A DNA stretch of 64,000 nucleotides from JAOUEA01 sp963719165 (GCA_963719165.1 CAVRAV010000001.1:1426001-1490000); one strand, 5' to 3'. Shown: positions 35,055-43,565, counted from the first letter of the stretch. The notes: generated by a model not told the origin, from the letters alone. Translations and numbers: made by a program.

Positions 35055-35813
35055 TCAGACCGTGGAGACCTCGACCCCGGCATCGCGCAGGCCGGCCACG
35101 CCGCTCGGGTCGGCATCCACGTCGGTGATCAATTCGTGCACGCGGTCGACCCCGCAGATCTGTGCGAACGCCACCCTGCCGATCTTGGACGAATCCGCCA
35201 CGACGACCACGCGGCGCGCGCGCTCGATCAGGGCGAGATCGGTGTGCGCCTCCACCTCGTGGTGGGTCGTGAGCCCGGCCCCGGCGGAGATGCCATCGGT
35301 CCCGAGGAAGACCACGTCGAGGTTCAGGCCGGCGAGGGATCGCTCGGCGAGCGGCCCGACGAGCTCATAGGACTCCGGCCGAGCGTAGCCGCCCGTCACC
35401 ACGAGTTTCAGGTTCGGCCTGATCGCCAGCTCGCTTGCGATGTTCAGCGCGTTCGTGACCACCGTGAGCCGCTCACGGTCGATCACGGCGCGCGCGACCT
35501 CGGTGGTGGTGGTACCGCCCGTGAGACCGATGGCTCCCCCGTCGGCGACCAGGCGGGCGGCGGCCGACGCGATGCGGCGCTTCTCGTCTTGGTGCCGCGC
35601 GGACTTGTAGCGGAGGGGAAGTTCGTACAGCACGCCCTGGGCGACCGCGCCACCGTGCGTGCGCGCCAAGAGCTTCTGCTGCTCCAACAGCTCGAGGTCC
35701 CGGCGGACGGTGGCCGCGCTCACGCACAGCGTGGCCACGAGCTCCGTGACCCCTACCGTGCCGTCGGCGGAGAGTTCCTCGAGGATCGCGCTCAGCCGCT
35801 CGGCCTGTCGCAT
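35055..35813 (-). CDS. DeoR/GlpR-family transcriptional regulator
   Basis: This 252-aa repressor has an N-terminal winged helix (RQAERLSAILEELSADGTVG, then CVSAATVRRDLELLEQQKLL and RTHGGAV). Its DeoRC sensor domain (KRRIASAAARLV, GLTGGTTTTEVAR, VVTNALNIASELA, VVVADSSKIGR) binds phosphorylated sugars in relatives. ATG 35813 is preferred because it gives MRQAERLSAIL; ATG 35831 is also possible. It is divergent from the SIS/ABC operon, so it likely controls both directions and perhaps the GH4 gene. Confidence 0.92.
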   Translation of the reverse strand: MRQAERLSAILEELSADGTVGVTELVATLCVSAATVRRDLELLEQQKLLARTHGGAVAQGVLYELPLRYKSARHQDEKRRIASAAARLVADGGAIGLTGGTTTTEVARAVIDRERLTVVTNALNIASELAIRPNLKLVVTGGYARPESYELVGPLAERSLAGLNLDVVFLGTDGISAGAGLTTHHEVEAHTDLALIERARRVVVVADSSKIGRVAFAQICGVDRVHELITDVDADPSGVAGLRDAGVEVSTV

Positions 35814-35831
35814 GCGCAGGAGTATAGGCAT

Positions 35832-35941
35832 GCGTGATCGTTCTGGGTTGCGTGGATGCTCGTTCTTGCTCTATCGTGCGCATTTCCGAGCGTAATCGCG
35901 CGAAGGAGCGGTGGGAACCACATGCGAGCGAACGGGACCGA
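35832..35941. promoter_or_regulatory. Divergent control region with two direct repeats
   Basis: Between the DeoR gene and the SIS gene are TGATCGTTCT (35835-35844) and TGCTCGTTCT (35857-35866), spaced 22 bases or about two helical turns, as expected for a DeoR-type operator made of direct repeats. The first copy is identical to the site at 30521. An AGGAG-like sequence (AAGGAGCGG, near 35902) precedes the SIS gene start. Confidence 0.45.
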
Positions 35942-36811
35942 ATGAACGACATCGAGCGGGAGATCGCGAGCCAGCCGTCGAGCTGGACGCGCGCCGCATC
36001 GATCACATCGGCCTCGCTGCCCGCTCGGGGAGAACGCGTCATCGCGGCGGGCTGCGGCACGTCGTTGTTCATGGCCCAGGCGTACGCGGGGCTGCGCGAG
36101 TCGCGCGGCCTGGGCGAGACGGATGCGGTTGCGGCCTCGGAGTTTCACACGGGACGCACCTACGATCGCGCGGTGCTCATCTCGCGCAGCGGCACCACCA
36201 CCGAGATGGCGAGGCTCGCCGAGGACCTGCGCGGGAACACGCCCACGGTGGCGCTCTGCGCGGTGTCCGATGCCCCGGTCCCCGAGGCGTCCGCCGAGTT
36301 CATCTCCCTGGCGTTCGCGGACGAGCGCTCCGTCGTTCAGACGCGCTTCGCGACCACCGCGCTCGCCCTGCTGCGGGCGCACCTGGGCGAGGACCTCGGG
36401 CCGGCCGTCGCGGACGCCGAGCGAGCCCTCGCGGCGCCGCTCCCCGTCGACGTCGACGGGCTCGATCACTTCGTGTTCCTGGGGCACGGATGGACGAACG
36501 GACTCGCCAACGAGGCTGCGCTGAAGCTCCGAGAGGCGGCCCAGGCGCACACGGAGTCCTACCCGGCCATGGAGTACCGACACGGTCCCATCAGCCTCGT
36601 GGGATCCCACAGCCTGGTGTGGCTCCTCGGCACGCCCGACCCGACGGTGGCCGCCGACGTGCGCGCCGCCGGGGCCTCGGTGCGCGAGGCCGAGCTCGAT
36701 CCCATGGCCGAACTCATCCTGATCCAACGCGTGGCGGTGGCGCTGGCCGCGGCCCGCGGGCTCGACCCGGACCATCCTCGCAACCTGACCCGATCGGTGG
36801 TGCTCTCGTGA
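35942..36811 (+). CDS. SIS-domain sugar isomerase/deaminase (AgaS/GlmS-C-like)
   Basis: This 289-aa protein has two SIS phosphosugar-binding domains. The first has VIAAGCGTSLFMAQ and LISRSGTTTEMARLAEDL. The second has VFLGHGWTNGLANEAALKL and ESYPAMEYRHGP. It resembles the isomerase half of GlmS and AgaS-type ketose/aldose isomerases that deaminate amino-sugar phosphates. No glutaminase domain is present, so a catabolic (deaminating or isomerising) role is likely. It is the first gene of a plus-strand operon with the sugar ABC transporter. The ATG at 35942 gives the family N-terminus (ERE.. SSWTRAA). Confidence 0.85.
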   Translation: MNDIEREIASQPSSWTRAASITSASLPARGERVIAAGCGTSLFMAQAYAGLRESRGLGETDAVAASEFHTGRTYDRAVLISRSGTTTEMARLAEDLRGNTPTVALCAVSDAPVPEASAEFISLAFADERSVVQTRFATTALALLRAHLGEDLGPAVADAERALAAPLPVDVDGLDHFVFLGHGWTNGLANEAALKLREAAQAHTESYPAMEYRHGPISLVGSHSLVWLLGTPDPTVAADVRAAGASVREAELDPMAELILIQRVAVALAAARGLDPDHPRNLTRSVVLS

Positions 36812-36837
36812 CCGCCCCGAAGACCTGGAGGTTCTCG

Positions 36838-38163
36838 ATGAAGCGCACGGTGTTCGCCCTCTTCGCAACGTTCGCGGTGCTCGCGGCGGCATGCACGAGC
36901 GGGGGCTCCGACCAGCCGTCAGGCGGCGCTTCGGCGGGTCCCACCGAGATCACGTTGTGGCACGGGTACGGCATCGCCGGCAAGCCTTTGCCCGGCGGCG
37001 TCGTGAACTACGAGGCCAAGTCGATGGACGACCTGATCACGGAGTTCAACTCGACGCATCCGGACATCAAGGTGAACAACGTCTACTGCTGCACCAACGA
37101 CAAGGCGCTCGACAAGCTCACCGTGGCGCTCCAGGGCGGCCAGCAGCCGGACATCACCTACCAGTACGGGACTTCGCTCCCGCAGATCGCGAACGCCCCC
37201 AACGTCATGGACCTCACCGACCGCGTCACCGACCCCGCCTTCGGATGGGACGACTTCTTCCCCGGCGCCCGGGAATCCTCCACGGTGGACGGTCGTGTGC
37301 TCGGCGTCCCGGCCCTCATCGACGACCTCGCCATCGTCTACAACAAGAAGCTCTTCGCGGACGCGGGCATCGCCGAGCCGACGGTGGACTGGACCTGGGA
37401 CGACTTCCGAGCGGCCGCGAAGGCGCTCACCGACCCGGCCCAGAAGCGGTTCGGCTGGGCGTTCCCGATCGATGCGTCGGAGGACACCACGTGGCACTTC
37501 GACGCCATGTTGTGGGAGGCCGGAGGGGACATCCTCAACGCGGACAACACGCAGGCGGTCTTCAACCAGGCGCCCGGCGTGACCGCCCTCGCGATGCTGC
37601 GCGACATGGCGGTCACGGACAAGAGCGTGTACCTCGACCCGCAGAACACCGGCAAGATCGACGACCTCTTCAACACCGGGTCGATCGGCATGCTCGTCAC
37701 GGGGCCGTGGGCGCTCTCGGCCTATCCCGACGTCAACTACGGCGTGCAGATCATGCCCTCGTTCCCGGGTGGGAACCACCAAACGATCAGCGGCCCGGAC
37801 ATGTGGGTGCTCTTCGACAACGGGCAGCAGCGCGCGGATGCGTCCTGGGAGTTCATCAGCTGGTTGACCCAGAAGCAGCAGATCCAACAGGACGCCATGA
37901 CGTCGGGTCACCTGCCCACCAAGGCCTCTGTGCTGAAGATCCCCGGCTTCACCAAGGCGTTCAACGACAAGTACCCCGGCAACGGCTTGTTCGCGGAGAA
38001 CCTGAACAACGTACTGAAGGCGCGACCCGTGCTGGCCTCCTACGACCAGATCTCCCGTGCCATGGCGGACGCGGTCGTCTCCGTGCTGATCGACGACAAG
38101 GATCCCCAACAGGCGCTGAACGACGCGGCTCAACAGGTGAACGACATCCTGGCTTCGTCCTAG
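36838..38163 (+). CDS. Sugar ABC transporter substrate-binding lipoprotein
   Basis: This 441-aa family 1 (MalE/UgpB-like) solute-binding protein has a signal peptide with lipobox VLAAAC, then ITLWHGYG, FNSTHPDIKVN, LPQIANAPNVMDLT, VPALIDDLAIVYNKKLF and WEFISWLTQKQQIQ, all typical of carbohydrate-binding members. GGAGG about 8 bases before ATG 36838 fixes the start. An unusual adjacent cysteine pair (VYCCTND) near residue 80 could make a vicinal disulfide in the binding site. It follows the SIS gene by 26 bases. Confidence 0.92.
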   Translation: MKRTVFALFATFAVLAAACTSGGSDQPSGGASAGPTEITLWHGYGIAGKPLPGGVVNYEAKSMDDLITEFNSTHPDIKVNNVYCCTNDKALDKLTVALQGGQQPDITYQYGTSLPQIANAPNVMDLTDRVTDPAFGWDDFFPGARESSTVDGRVLGVPALIDDLAIVYNKKLFADAGIAEPTVDWTWDDFRAAAKALTDPAQKRFGWAFPIDASEDTTWHFDAMLWEAGGDILNADNTQAVFNQAPGVTALAMLRDMAVTDKSVYLDPQNTGKIDDLFNTGSIGMLVTGPWALSAYPDVNYGVQIMPSFPGGNHQTISGPDMWVLFDNGQQRADASWEFISWLTQKQQIQQDAMTSGHLPTKASVLKIPGFTKAFNDKYPGNGLFAENLNNVLKARPVLASYDQISRAMADAVVSVLIDDKDPQQALNDAAQQVNDILASS

Positions 38164-38190
38164 GCGGGTCGGCGGAGGAAGGAGCGGACG

Positions 38191-39090
38191 ATCGGGACCT
38201 TCCGGCGGTTCCTGGCGTCCGACCACGCGGCGGGATGGGCGTTCATCCTGCCGTCGGTCGTGTTGATCTTGCTGTTCGCCCTGTTCCCGATCGGCTGGGG
38301 ATTCGTGCTGTCGTTCCAGAAGGCCTCGCTGCTGAACCCCGTGCGCCCATTCGTGGGCACGGAGAACTACCAGAAGCTGTTCACGGACCCCTTCGTCAAG
38401 AAGGCCGTGACGAACACGCTGATCTACACGGCGCTGTTCGTCCCGAGCTCGCTGATCCTCGCGCTCGGCGTGGCCTCCGCCCTGAACCGCAGGATCCGGT
38501 TCATCCGCTTCTACCGCCTCGCCGTGTTCGTGCCCGTGGTCGCGTCGACGATCGCCACCGGGATCATGTTCCTGTGGCTCTTGGACAAGGACTTCGGCCT
38601 CGCGAACTGGGCGCTCGGCAAGGTCGGCCTCGGACCGTTCGGGTTCTTCTCCTCGCCGTCACAGGCGCTGCCCTCGCTCGTCGTGATGACGGTGTGGGGT
38701 TGGCTGGGGTTCGACACGATCGTGTACCTCGCGGCGCTCCAGGGCGTCCCTGCCGAGCTCTTGGAGGCCGCGGCCATCGACGGAGCGGGCCGCTGGAGCA
38801 CGTTTCGCAACGTGACGCTCCCGCTGCTCGGGCCGGCCTCGCTCCTGCTCATCGTGTGGTCGACGATCTCCGCGCTCCAGCTGTTCGACGAGGTGTATTT
38901 CGTGACCAAAGGGGGGCCGCTGCACGCGACCGACGTCGTCGTGTACCGGATCTTCATCATGGCCTTCCAGAGCGGACTGCCGCTCGCCGGACGAGGTGCG
39001 GCGCTCGCGTACCTGCTGTTCGTGGCCATCTTCGTGCTCACGCTGGGCCAGTTCTGGATGGGCAACCGGGTGGTGCACTACCAGGCATGA
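38191..39090 (+). CDS. Sugar ABC permease (MalF/UgpA type), probable ATC start
   Basis: This 299-aa inner-membrane subunit has six helices. The ABC-permease EAA loop is EAAAIDGAGRWSTFRNVTLP. The only canonical start in frame is GTG 38260, which would cut the first transmembrane helix in half. The frame opens at 38164, and a very strong ribosome-binding site GGAGGAAGGAG (38174-38184) lies six bases before ATC 38191, giving (M)GTFRRFLASDHAAGWAF, exactly the N-terminus expected for this family. I therefore use ATC as start; other initiators seem less likely. It overlaps the next permease by four bases (ATGA). Confidence 0.87.
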   Translation: MGTFRRFLASDHAAGWAFILPSVVLILLFALFPIGWGFVLSFQKASLLNPVRPFVGTENYQKLFTDPFVKKAVTNTLIYTALFVPSSLILALGVASALNRRIRFIRFYRLAVFVPVVASTIATGIMFLWLLDKDFGLANWALGKVGLGPFGFFSSPSQALPSLVVMTVWGWLGFDTIVYLAALQGVPAELLEAAAIDGAGRWSTFRNVTLPLLGPASLLLIVWSTISALQLFDEVYFVTKGGPLHATDVVVYRIFIMAFQSGLPLAGRGAALAYLLFVAIFVLTLGQFWMGNRVVHYQA

Positions 39091-39971
39091 GCGCCACGGC
39101 GATCGATCCACGCACCCTCCCCGGCGAGACCGGGATGGTGGAGCCGCGTCGCCTCGCGTGGCTCCCGTTCAGCCCGTGGCACCTCCTGCTGTTCCCCATG
39201 GCGTTGGTGATGCTCGTGCCCCTCGTGTGGATGGTGGTGACGTCCCTGGAGACCCTGAGCCAGACGCGCCACTTCCCGCCGATCCTGTGGCCGGGCTCGT
39301 TCCAGTGGTCGAACTACCCGGCCGCGCTGCGCTCCGCTCCGTTCGGCAGGTGGTTCTGGAACACCACCGTCGTGACGTGCGTGGTGGTTGCGAGCAACTT
39401 GCTGCTGTGCTCACTGGCCGCCTACGCCTTCGCGCGCATGGAGTTCCTCGGCAAGAAGGTCGTGTACTTCCTGCTGCTGGCCACGCTGATGGTACCCCTG
39501 CAGGTGATCTTGATCCCGACGTTCCTGATCGTGAAGCAACTCGGCCTGGTCAACCACCTCGGGGCGCTGATCGTGCCGAACCTCGCGAACGTCTTCGGCA
39601 TCTTCATGCTCACGCAGTTCTTCCGGACCCTTCCCATCGAGCTAGAGGAGGCCGCGCGGATCGACGGCGCCGGGCGGCTCAAGATCTTCTTCACCATCGT
39701 GGTGCCGTTGTCCACCGCGGCGCTCGCGACGCTCGCCGTGATCCAGTTCATGTGGACCTGGAACGACTTCCTGTGGCCGCTCGTGACGATCTTCAATGAG
39801 CAGGCCTACACGCTGCAGCTCGGGTTGCAGAGCTTCCAGGGGTCGCACACCACCGAGTGGAACCTGCTGATGGCCGGCAACGTGATGAGCATGATCCCGA
39901 TGCTCGTGCTCTTCGTGGCGGCGCAACGTTGGTTCGTGCGCGGGATCGCGACCCAGGGCCTGAAGGGATGA
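39087..39971 (+). CDS. Sugar ABC permease (MalG/UgpE type)
   Basis: This 294-aa permease has six helices. The EAA motif is EEAARIDGAGRLKIFFTIVVP, which contacts the ATPase. MVPLQVILIPTFLIVKQLGL and a C-terminal RGIATQGLKG are typical of carbohydrate CUT1 permeases. Its ATG overlaps the stop of the partner permease (ATGA, 39087-39090), so the two subunits are made in a fixed ratio. Confidence 0.93.
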   Translation: MSATAIDPRTLPGETGMVEPRRLAWLPFSPWHLLLFPMALVMLVPLVWMVVTSLETLSQTRHFPPILWPGSFQWSNYPAALRSAPFGRWFWNTTVVTCVVVASNLLLCSLAAYAFARMEFLGKKVVYFLLLATLMVPLQVILIPTFLIVKQLGLVNHLGALIVPNLANVFGIFMLTQFFRTLPIELEEAARIDGAGRLKIFFTIVVPLSTAALATLAVIQFMWTWNDFLWPLVTIFNEQAYTLQLGLQSFQGSHTTEWNLLMAGNVMSMIPMLVLFVAAQRWFVRGIATQGLKG

Positions 39972-40001
39972 CGCGCCGATGAGGACGCGAGGGACGGCGC
40001 C

Positions 40002-41126
40002 GTGGCGAACGTAGCGTTCGAGCACGTGAACAAGGTCTATCCCGGACCCACCGTGGCCGTGGAGGACCTCACGCTCGAGGTCGGCGATGGGGAGTTCCTG
40101 ATCCTGGTCGGACCCTCAGGCTGCGGCAAGTCCACGGCACTCCGCATGGTCGCCGGCTTGGAGAAGATCTCGAGTGGAACCGTCTACGTAGACGGCCGCT
40201 CGATCAACGACGTGCCCCCCAAAGACCGCGACATCGCGATGGTGTTCCAGAACTACGCCCTCTACCCGCACATGACGGTGGAGCGGAACCTCGCTTTCGG
40301 ACTGCGGCAGCGTAAGACCCCGCGCGCCGAGGTCGCTCGACGGGTCGGCGAGGTGAGCGCCACACTCGGGCTCGAGGAGTTGATGAAGCGCCGGCCCGGC
40401 CAGCTCTCGGGTGGGCAGCGCCAGCGTGTCGCGATGGGCCGAGCCCTCGTGCGCGAGCCGAAAGCGTTCCTGCTCGACGAACCATTGTCCAACCTCGACG
40501 CGAAGCTCCGGGTTCAGATGCGGGCCGAGCTGAAGAAGCTGCACCACCGGCTGGGCATCACCACGATCTACGTCACGCACGATCAGGTCGAGGCGATGAC
40601 CCTCGGCGAGCGCATCGCGGTCATGAGCGCGGGACGGTTGCAGCAGATCGGCGTTCCCCAAGACGTCTACGACCGGCCGGGCAACGTGTTCGTAGCGGGC
40701 TTCATCGGCTCCCCTCCGATGAACCTGTTCCAGGGTGCGGCGACCGAGGGCGTCGTGCAGGTGGGGTCGTTCGCGTTCGAGCGTTCAGGCGTGCGGGACG
40801 GCCCGGTCACCGTGGGCGTGCGGCCGGAGGCCTTCCACCCGGCCGCCGCAGACGCCGACGGGCGACCGCGGATCGAGGCGCTGATCGATGTCGTGGAACC
40901 CCTGGGCGACGAGGTCCTGGTGCACGGGACCGTCGATGCTCGTGCGGCGCAGAGCGGCGCCGAGGAGGAGGACGCGATGCTGCTCGCCGACACCGGCACC
41001 CGGGCTGCGGTGACGGTGCGGCTGGATCCGGGCATGCGACCCGAGCCGGGGGACCGCATGCCGCTCGTGGCCGAGCCCTCCGCCATCCACCTCTTCGATG
41101 TGGAACACGGCGATCGCCTGGGCTGA
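40002..41126 (+). CDS. Sugar ABC transporter ATPase (MalK/UgpC/MsmX type)
   Basis: This 374-aa CUT1 ATPase has Walker A GPSGCGKSTALRMVAG, Q-loop MVFQNYALYPHMTV, signature LSGGQRQRVAMGRALVREP, Walker B LLDEPLSNLD, the H-loop TIYVTHDQVEAMTL, and a C-terminal regulatory TOBE region (about 245-370; PVTVGVRPEAFHP). GTG 40002 gives MANVAFEHV. Having its own ATPase gene means the transporter is complete at this locus, unlike many actinobacterial loci that share one MsiK. Confidence 0.95.
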   Translation: MANVAFEHVNKVYPGPTVAVEDLTLEVGDGEFLILVGPSGCGKSTALRMVAGLEKISSGTVYVDGRSINDVPPKDRDIAMVFQNYALYPHMTVERNLAFGLRQRKTPRAEVARRVGEVSATLGLEELMKRRPGQLSGGQRQRVAMGRALVREPKAFLLDEPLSNLDAKLRVQMRAELKKLHHRLGITTIYVTHDQVEAMTLGERIAVMSAGRLQQIGVPQDVYDRPGNVFVAGFIGSPPMNLFQGAATEGVVQVGSFAFERSGVRDGPVTVGVRPEAFHPAAADADGRPRIEALIDVVEPLGDEVLVHGTVDARAAQSGAEEEDAMLLADTGTRAAVTVRLDPGMRPEPGDRMPLVAEPSAIHLFDVEHGDRLG

Positions 41127-41134
41127 TCGTCGCG

Positions 41135-41638
41135 CTAGAGGTCAAGGTACATGCTCAGGGTGAGGACATCGGATCCCTCCCGGAGCGGCTCGCGATCGTC
41201 CTCGTCGAGGGTGAACCCGGCCGATCCGTAGAGGCGACGCGCCGCCGTGTTCCCCTCGGCGATGCGAAGGACCACGCGCGATGCGCCGCGTTCACGCGCC
41301 CAGCCCACCACCGCCTCGACGAGGGCGCGGCCGAGACCGTTCCCCCTCGCCCGGGGTGCCACCCACATCGCGAAGAGGTTCGCCGCGAGCGGGTCCTCCC
41401 CGAAGATCGCGCCGGTGGCGAGGCCGGTGAACGCCGCGTCCGGAACGGGCTCGATCACGAACGTCACGAGGTCCGCTCCCCACCCCTCCCCCGTGGCCCA
41501 GCCTTCCCACCGCCATCGCGGCTGCCCTTCGGTGGCCTCGAGCGTGGACGCGAACGCGTCGGGTGCGTCGCGCAGGGCGGACAGACGGACGTCCCGCAAT
41601 CGCTCCCAATCCTGCGGGAGGGCCGCGCGCAGCGTCAC
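41135..41638 (-). CDS. GNAT N-acetyltransferase
   Basis: This 167-aa single GNAT domain has VTLRAALPQDWERLRDVRLS, AMWVAPRARGNGLGRALVEA (R-x-x-G-x-G/A loop), and NTAARRLYGSAGFTLDEDD. GTG 41638 overlaps the stop of the upstream PfkB kinase (GTGA), so it is the last gene of a three-gene operon with the two sugar kinases. A role in acetylating an amino sugar would fit the context but is not shown. Confidence 0.85.
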   Translation of the reverse strand: MTLRAALPQDWERLRDVRLSALRDAPDAFASTLEATEGQPRWRWEGWATGEGWGADLVTFVIEPVPDAAFTGLATGAIFGEDPLAANLFAMWVAPRARGNGLGRALVEAVVGWARERGASRVVLRIAEGNTAARRLYGSAGFTLDEDDREPLREGSDVLTLSMYLDL

Positions 41639-42630
41639 GAGATGACCCGGACCTCGGCCCGTGCGGCCAGGGCCTCGGCGCGACCCCGATCCAGACGCCC
41701 GGCACCCGGTACCTCGGCGTTCGCGGTAGCGGCCCCCAGCGCGAGCCTGAGCGCACGTGCCCAATCGGCGTCGAGTCCGGCGGCGAGTCCGGCGGCGAGT
41801 CCGGCGTCGAGTCCGGCGGCGAGCCCGGCGTCGAGTCCGACGGCGAGCCCGGCGAGGAAGGCGTCGCCGCTTCCCACCGGGTAGCGTCCTCGCACGTAGA
41901 GCGTTCCCTCGAAGAGCGTTCCGTCGGGAGTGATGACGACGACGCCGTCCGCCCCGCGCGTGACGATGCCGGCATGGCCCTCGCCGCCCGCGAGGGCGCG
42001 CAACTTCTGCGCCGCCGCGAGCGCGTCGTCGCGGTGCGCGGTGGGAACACCGAGCAACTCGCTCGCTTCGGCGGCGTTCACCTTCACGACGTCCGGCTCG
42101 GCCTCGAGGGCAAGGCGGAGCCGGTCGCCCTCCGAGTCGAGCGCCACCCGCACGCCTGCGGCGCGGGCCTCGGCGACAACCGAGCGGTACCCGTCGCCCG
42201 GGGTGCCCCGCGGCGTCGATCCGCTGATCGTGAGCCATCCGCCGGGAACCCATGCGTTCGCGGCGGCGTCGACGAGCTCCACCCACGCGGCCTCCGGAAC
42301 CTCCGACCCATGCTCGTAGAACTCCGTGAGCCCTCCCGTCTCCCGATCTGCCACGCTCAGCGACGACCGGTTCTCGCCATGGGTCCACACGCACTCGCAC
42401 GGGACCCCTTCTGCGCTCAACATGTCCGTGAGCCACTGGCCCGTGTGCCCACGCATCAGGGCGACCGCCCGGACCTCGGCACCCAAGGCGCTCGCGGCCC
42501 GCGCCACGTTCAGCCCCTTGCCGCCCGCGACATCCACGAAGCCCGTCGGACGGTGGATGGCTCCGCGCACCAACCGGTCGATCTCGAACAGCTTGTCGAC
42601 CGACGGGTTCGCCGCGAGGCAGACGATCAC
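41635..42630 (-). CDS. PfkB kinase of the 1-phosphofructokinase/tagatose-6-P kinase type
   Basis: This 331-aa ribokinase-fold enzyme has the N-terminus CLAANPSVDKLFEIDRLVRG, the phosphofructokinase-like AGGKGLNVARAASALG, VKVNAAEASELLG and the catalytic GSGDAFLAGLAVG (Asp base). The FruK/LacC group phosphorylates fructose-1-P or tagatose-6-P. Directly after the catalytic motif lies a Gly-Leu-Ala/Asp repeat (GLDAGLAAGLDAGLAAGLAA) encoded by a minisatellite that lengthens a core helix. It overlaps both neighbours by four bases. Confidence 0.87.
   Translation of the reverse strand: MIVCLAANPSVDKLFEIDRLVRGAIHRPTGFVDVAGGKGLNVARAASALGAEVRAVALMRGHTGQWLTDMLSAEGVPCECVWTHGENRSSLSVADRETGGLTEFYEHGSEVPEAAWVELVDAAANAWVPGGWLTISGSTPRGTPGDGYRSVVAEARAAGVRVALDSEGDRLRLALEAEPDVVKVNAAEASELLGVPTAHRDDALAAAQKLRALAGGEGHAGIVTRGADGVVVITPDGTLFEGTLYVRGRYPVGSGDAFLAGLAVGLDAGLAAGLDAGLAAGLAAGLDADWARALRLALGAATANAEVPGAGRLDRGRAEALAARAEVRVIS
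41769..41855. repeat. 12-bp/24-bp minisatellite inside a sugar-kinase gene
   Basis: About seven copies of a 12-base unit of the type GGCGAGTCCGGC, alternating with GTCGAGTCCGGC, lie in frame in the PfkB gene. They encode repeats of GL(D/A)AG(L). The array is near perfect and a multiple of three, so copy-number change keeps the frame. Confidence 0.8.
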
Positions 42631-43565
42631 GCGGCGGATCCTCGCTCGAGCGTTTCGAGGACTTCATCCATGGACGGCTGCCCTTCGGTGCCGCCCGGGG
42701 TGCGTGTCGAGAGCACGCCGCAGGCGTTGCCGATCTCCAAGCAGCGCCGCAGCGGCATGTCGGCGAGCCACGCGGCCAGGAAGGCGGCGTCGAACGAATC
42801 ACCCGCTCCGGTCGTGTCGAGGACGCGGCCCGGCATCGCGCGGACGACCGCCGTCTCACCCGTCGTGGATGCCATCGCGCCGTCCGGCCCTCGCTTCACT
42901 ACGACCATCGATGCCATAGCGCGCAGCCGCCCCATGGCGTCGTTGAGATCGGAGATGTGCGCGATGCTCATCGCCTCCATCGCGTTGGGCAGGAACACGT
43001 CGACCCGCGGGAGCAGCGCGTTCAACCCGGCGTCCCATCCGCCGTCGGGATCCCAGTTCGGATCCAACGATGTGCTTCCGCCGCTCGCGTGCACGGCGTC
43101 GAAGATCTCTGGGAGATCCGGCTGGAGCGCCCGCTGGAGGAAGTACGAGCTGACGTGGACGTGGCGAGCGGACGCCAACAGCTCCGGGTCGATGAGCTCG
43201 GCACGGAGGTCCGCCGCGGTGCCGATCGCCGTGAGCATGGCCCGGTCGCCGGGGAGCGAGAAGACCACGGTGAGCCCCGACGGCCGCACGGGGTCCGTGA
43301 TCAGCCCGCGGGTGTTCACGCCGTGGCGCGTGAGCTCCTCGCGGAGGTACCGGCCGAAGAGGTCGTCGCCGACCACCCCGCAGATCGCCACGCGCAGGCC
43401 CAGTCTCGCGGCACCGCAAGCGAGGATGGCCCCGGAGCCTCCCACGGTGAGGGTGGCCTCCTCGACGATGCGCTCGGCCTGACCGAACGCGGGCACGACC
43501 TCGCCGCCGCGCAGCACCAGATCCGGGTTCGCGTCGCCCAGAACCAGCAGGTCGAAATCCACCAC
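42627..43565 (-). CDS. PfkB-family sugar kinase (ribokinase-like)
   Basis: This 312-aa ribokinase-fold kinase has LVLGDANPDLVLRGG, TVGGSGAILACGAARLGL (substrate-binding GG), VVGDDLFGRYLREEL, a PNAMEA strand, and the anion-hole/catalytic motif DTTGAGDSFDAAFLA. It resembles sugar kinases of the 2-keto-3-deoxygluconate/adenosine-type subgroup; the substrate is not clear. It is the first gene of the minus-strand kinase operon and overlaps the second kinase by four bases. Confidence 0.87.
   Translation of the reverse strand: MVDFDLLVLGDANPDLVLRGGEVVPAFGQAERIVEEATLTVGGSGAILACGAARLGLRVAICGVVGDDLFGRYLREELTRHGVNTRGLITDPVRPSGLTVVFSLPGDRAMLTAIGTAADLRAELIDPELLASARHVHVSSYFLQRALQPDLPEIFDAVHASGGSTSLDPNWDPDGGWDAGLNALLPRVDVFLPNAMEAMSIAHISDLNDAMGRLRAMASMVVVKRGPDGAMASTTGETAVVRAMPGRVLDTTGAGDSFDAAFLAAWLADMPLRRCLEIGNACGVLSTRTPGGTEGQPSMDEVLETLERGSAA

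Noticed and set aside
41769..41855. GC-rich tandem repeat considered as a non-coding regulatory array
   Set aside because: It lies in frame inside a PfkB gene between its catalytic motif and its C-terminal helices.
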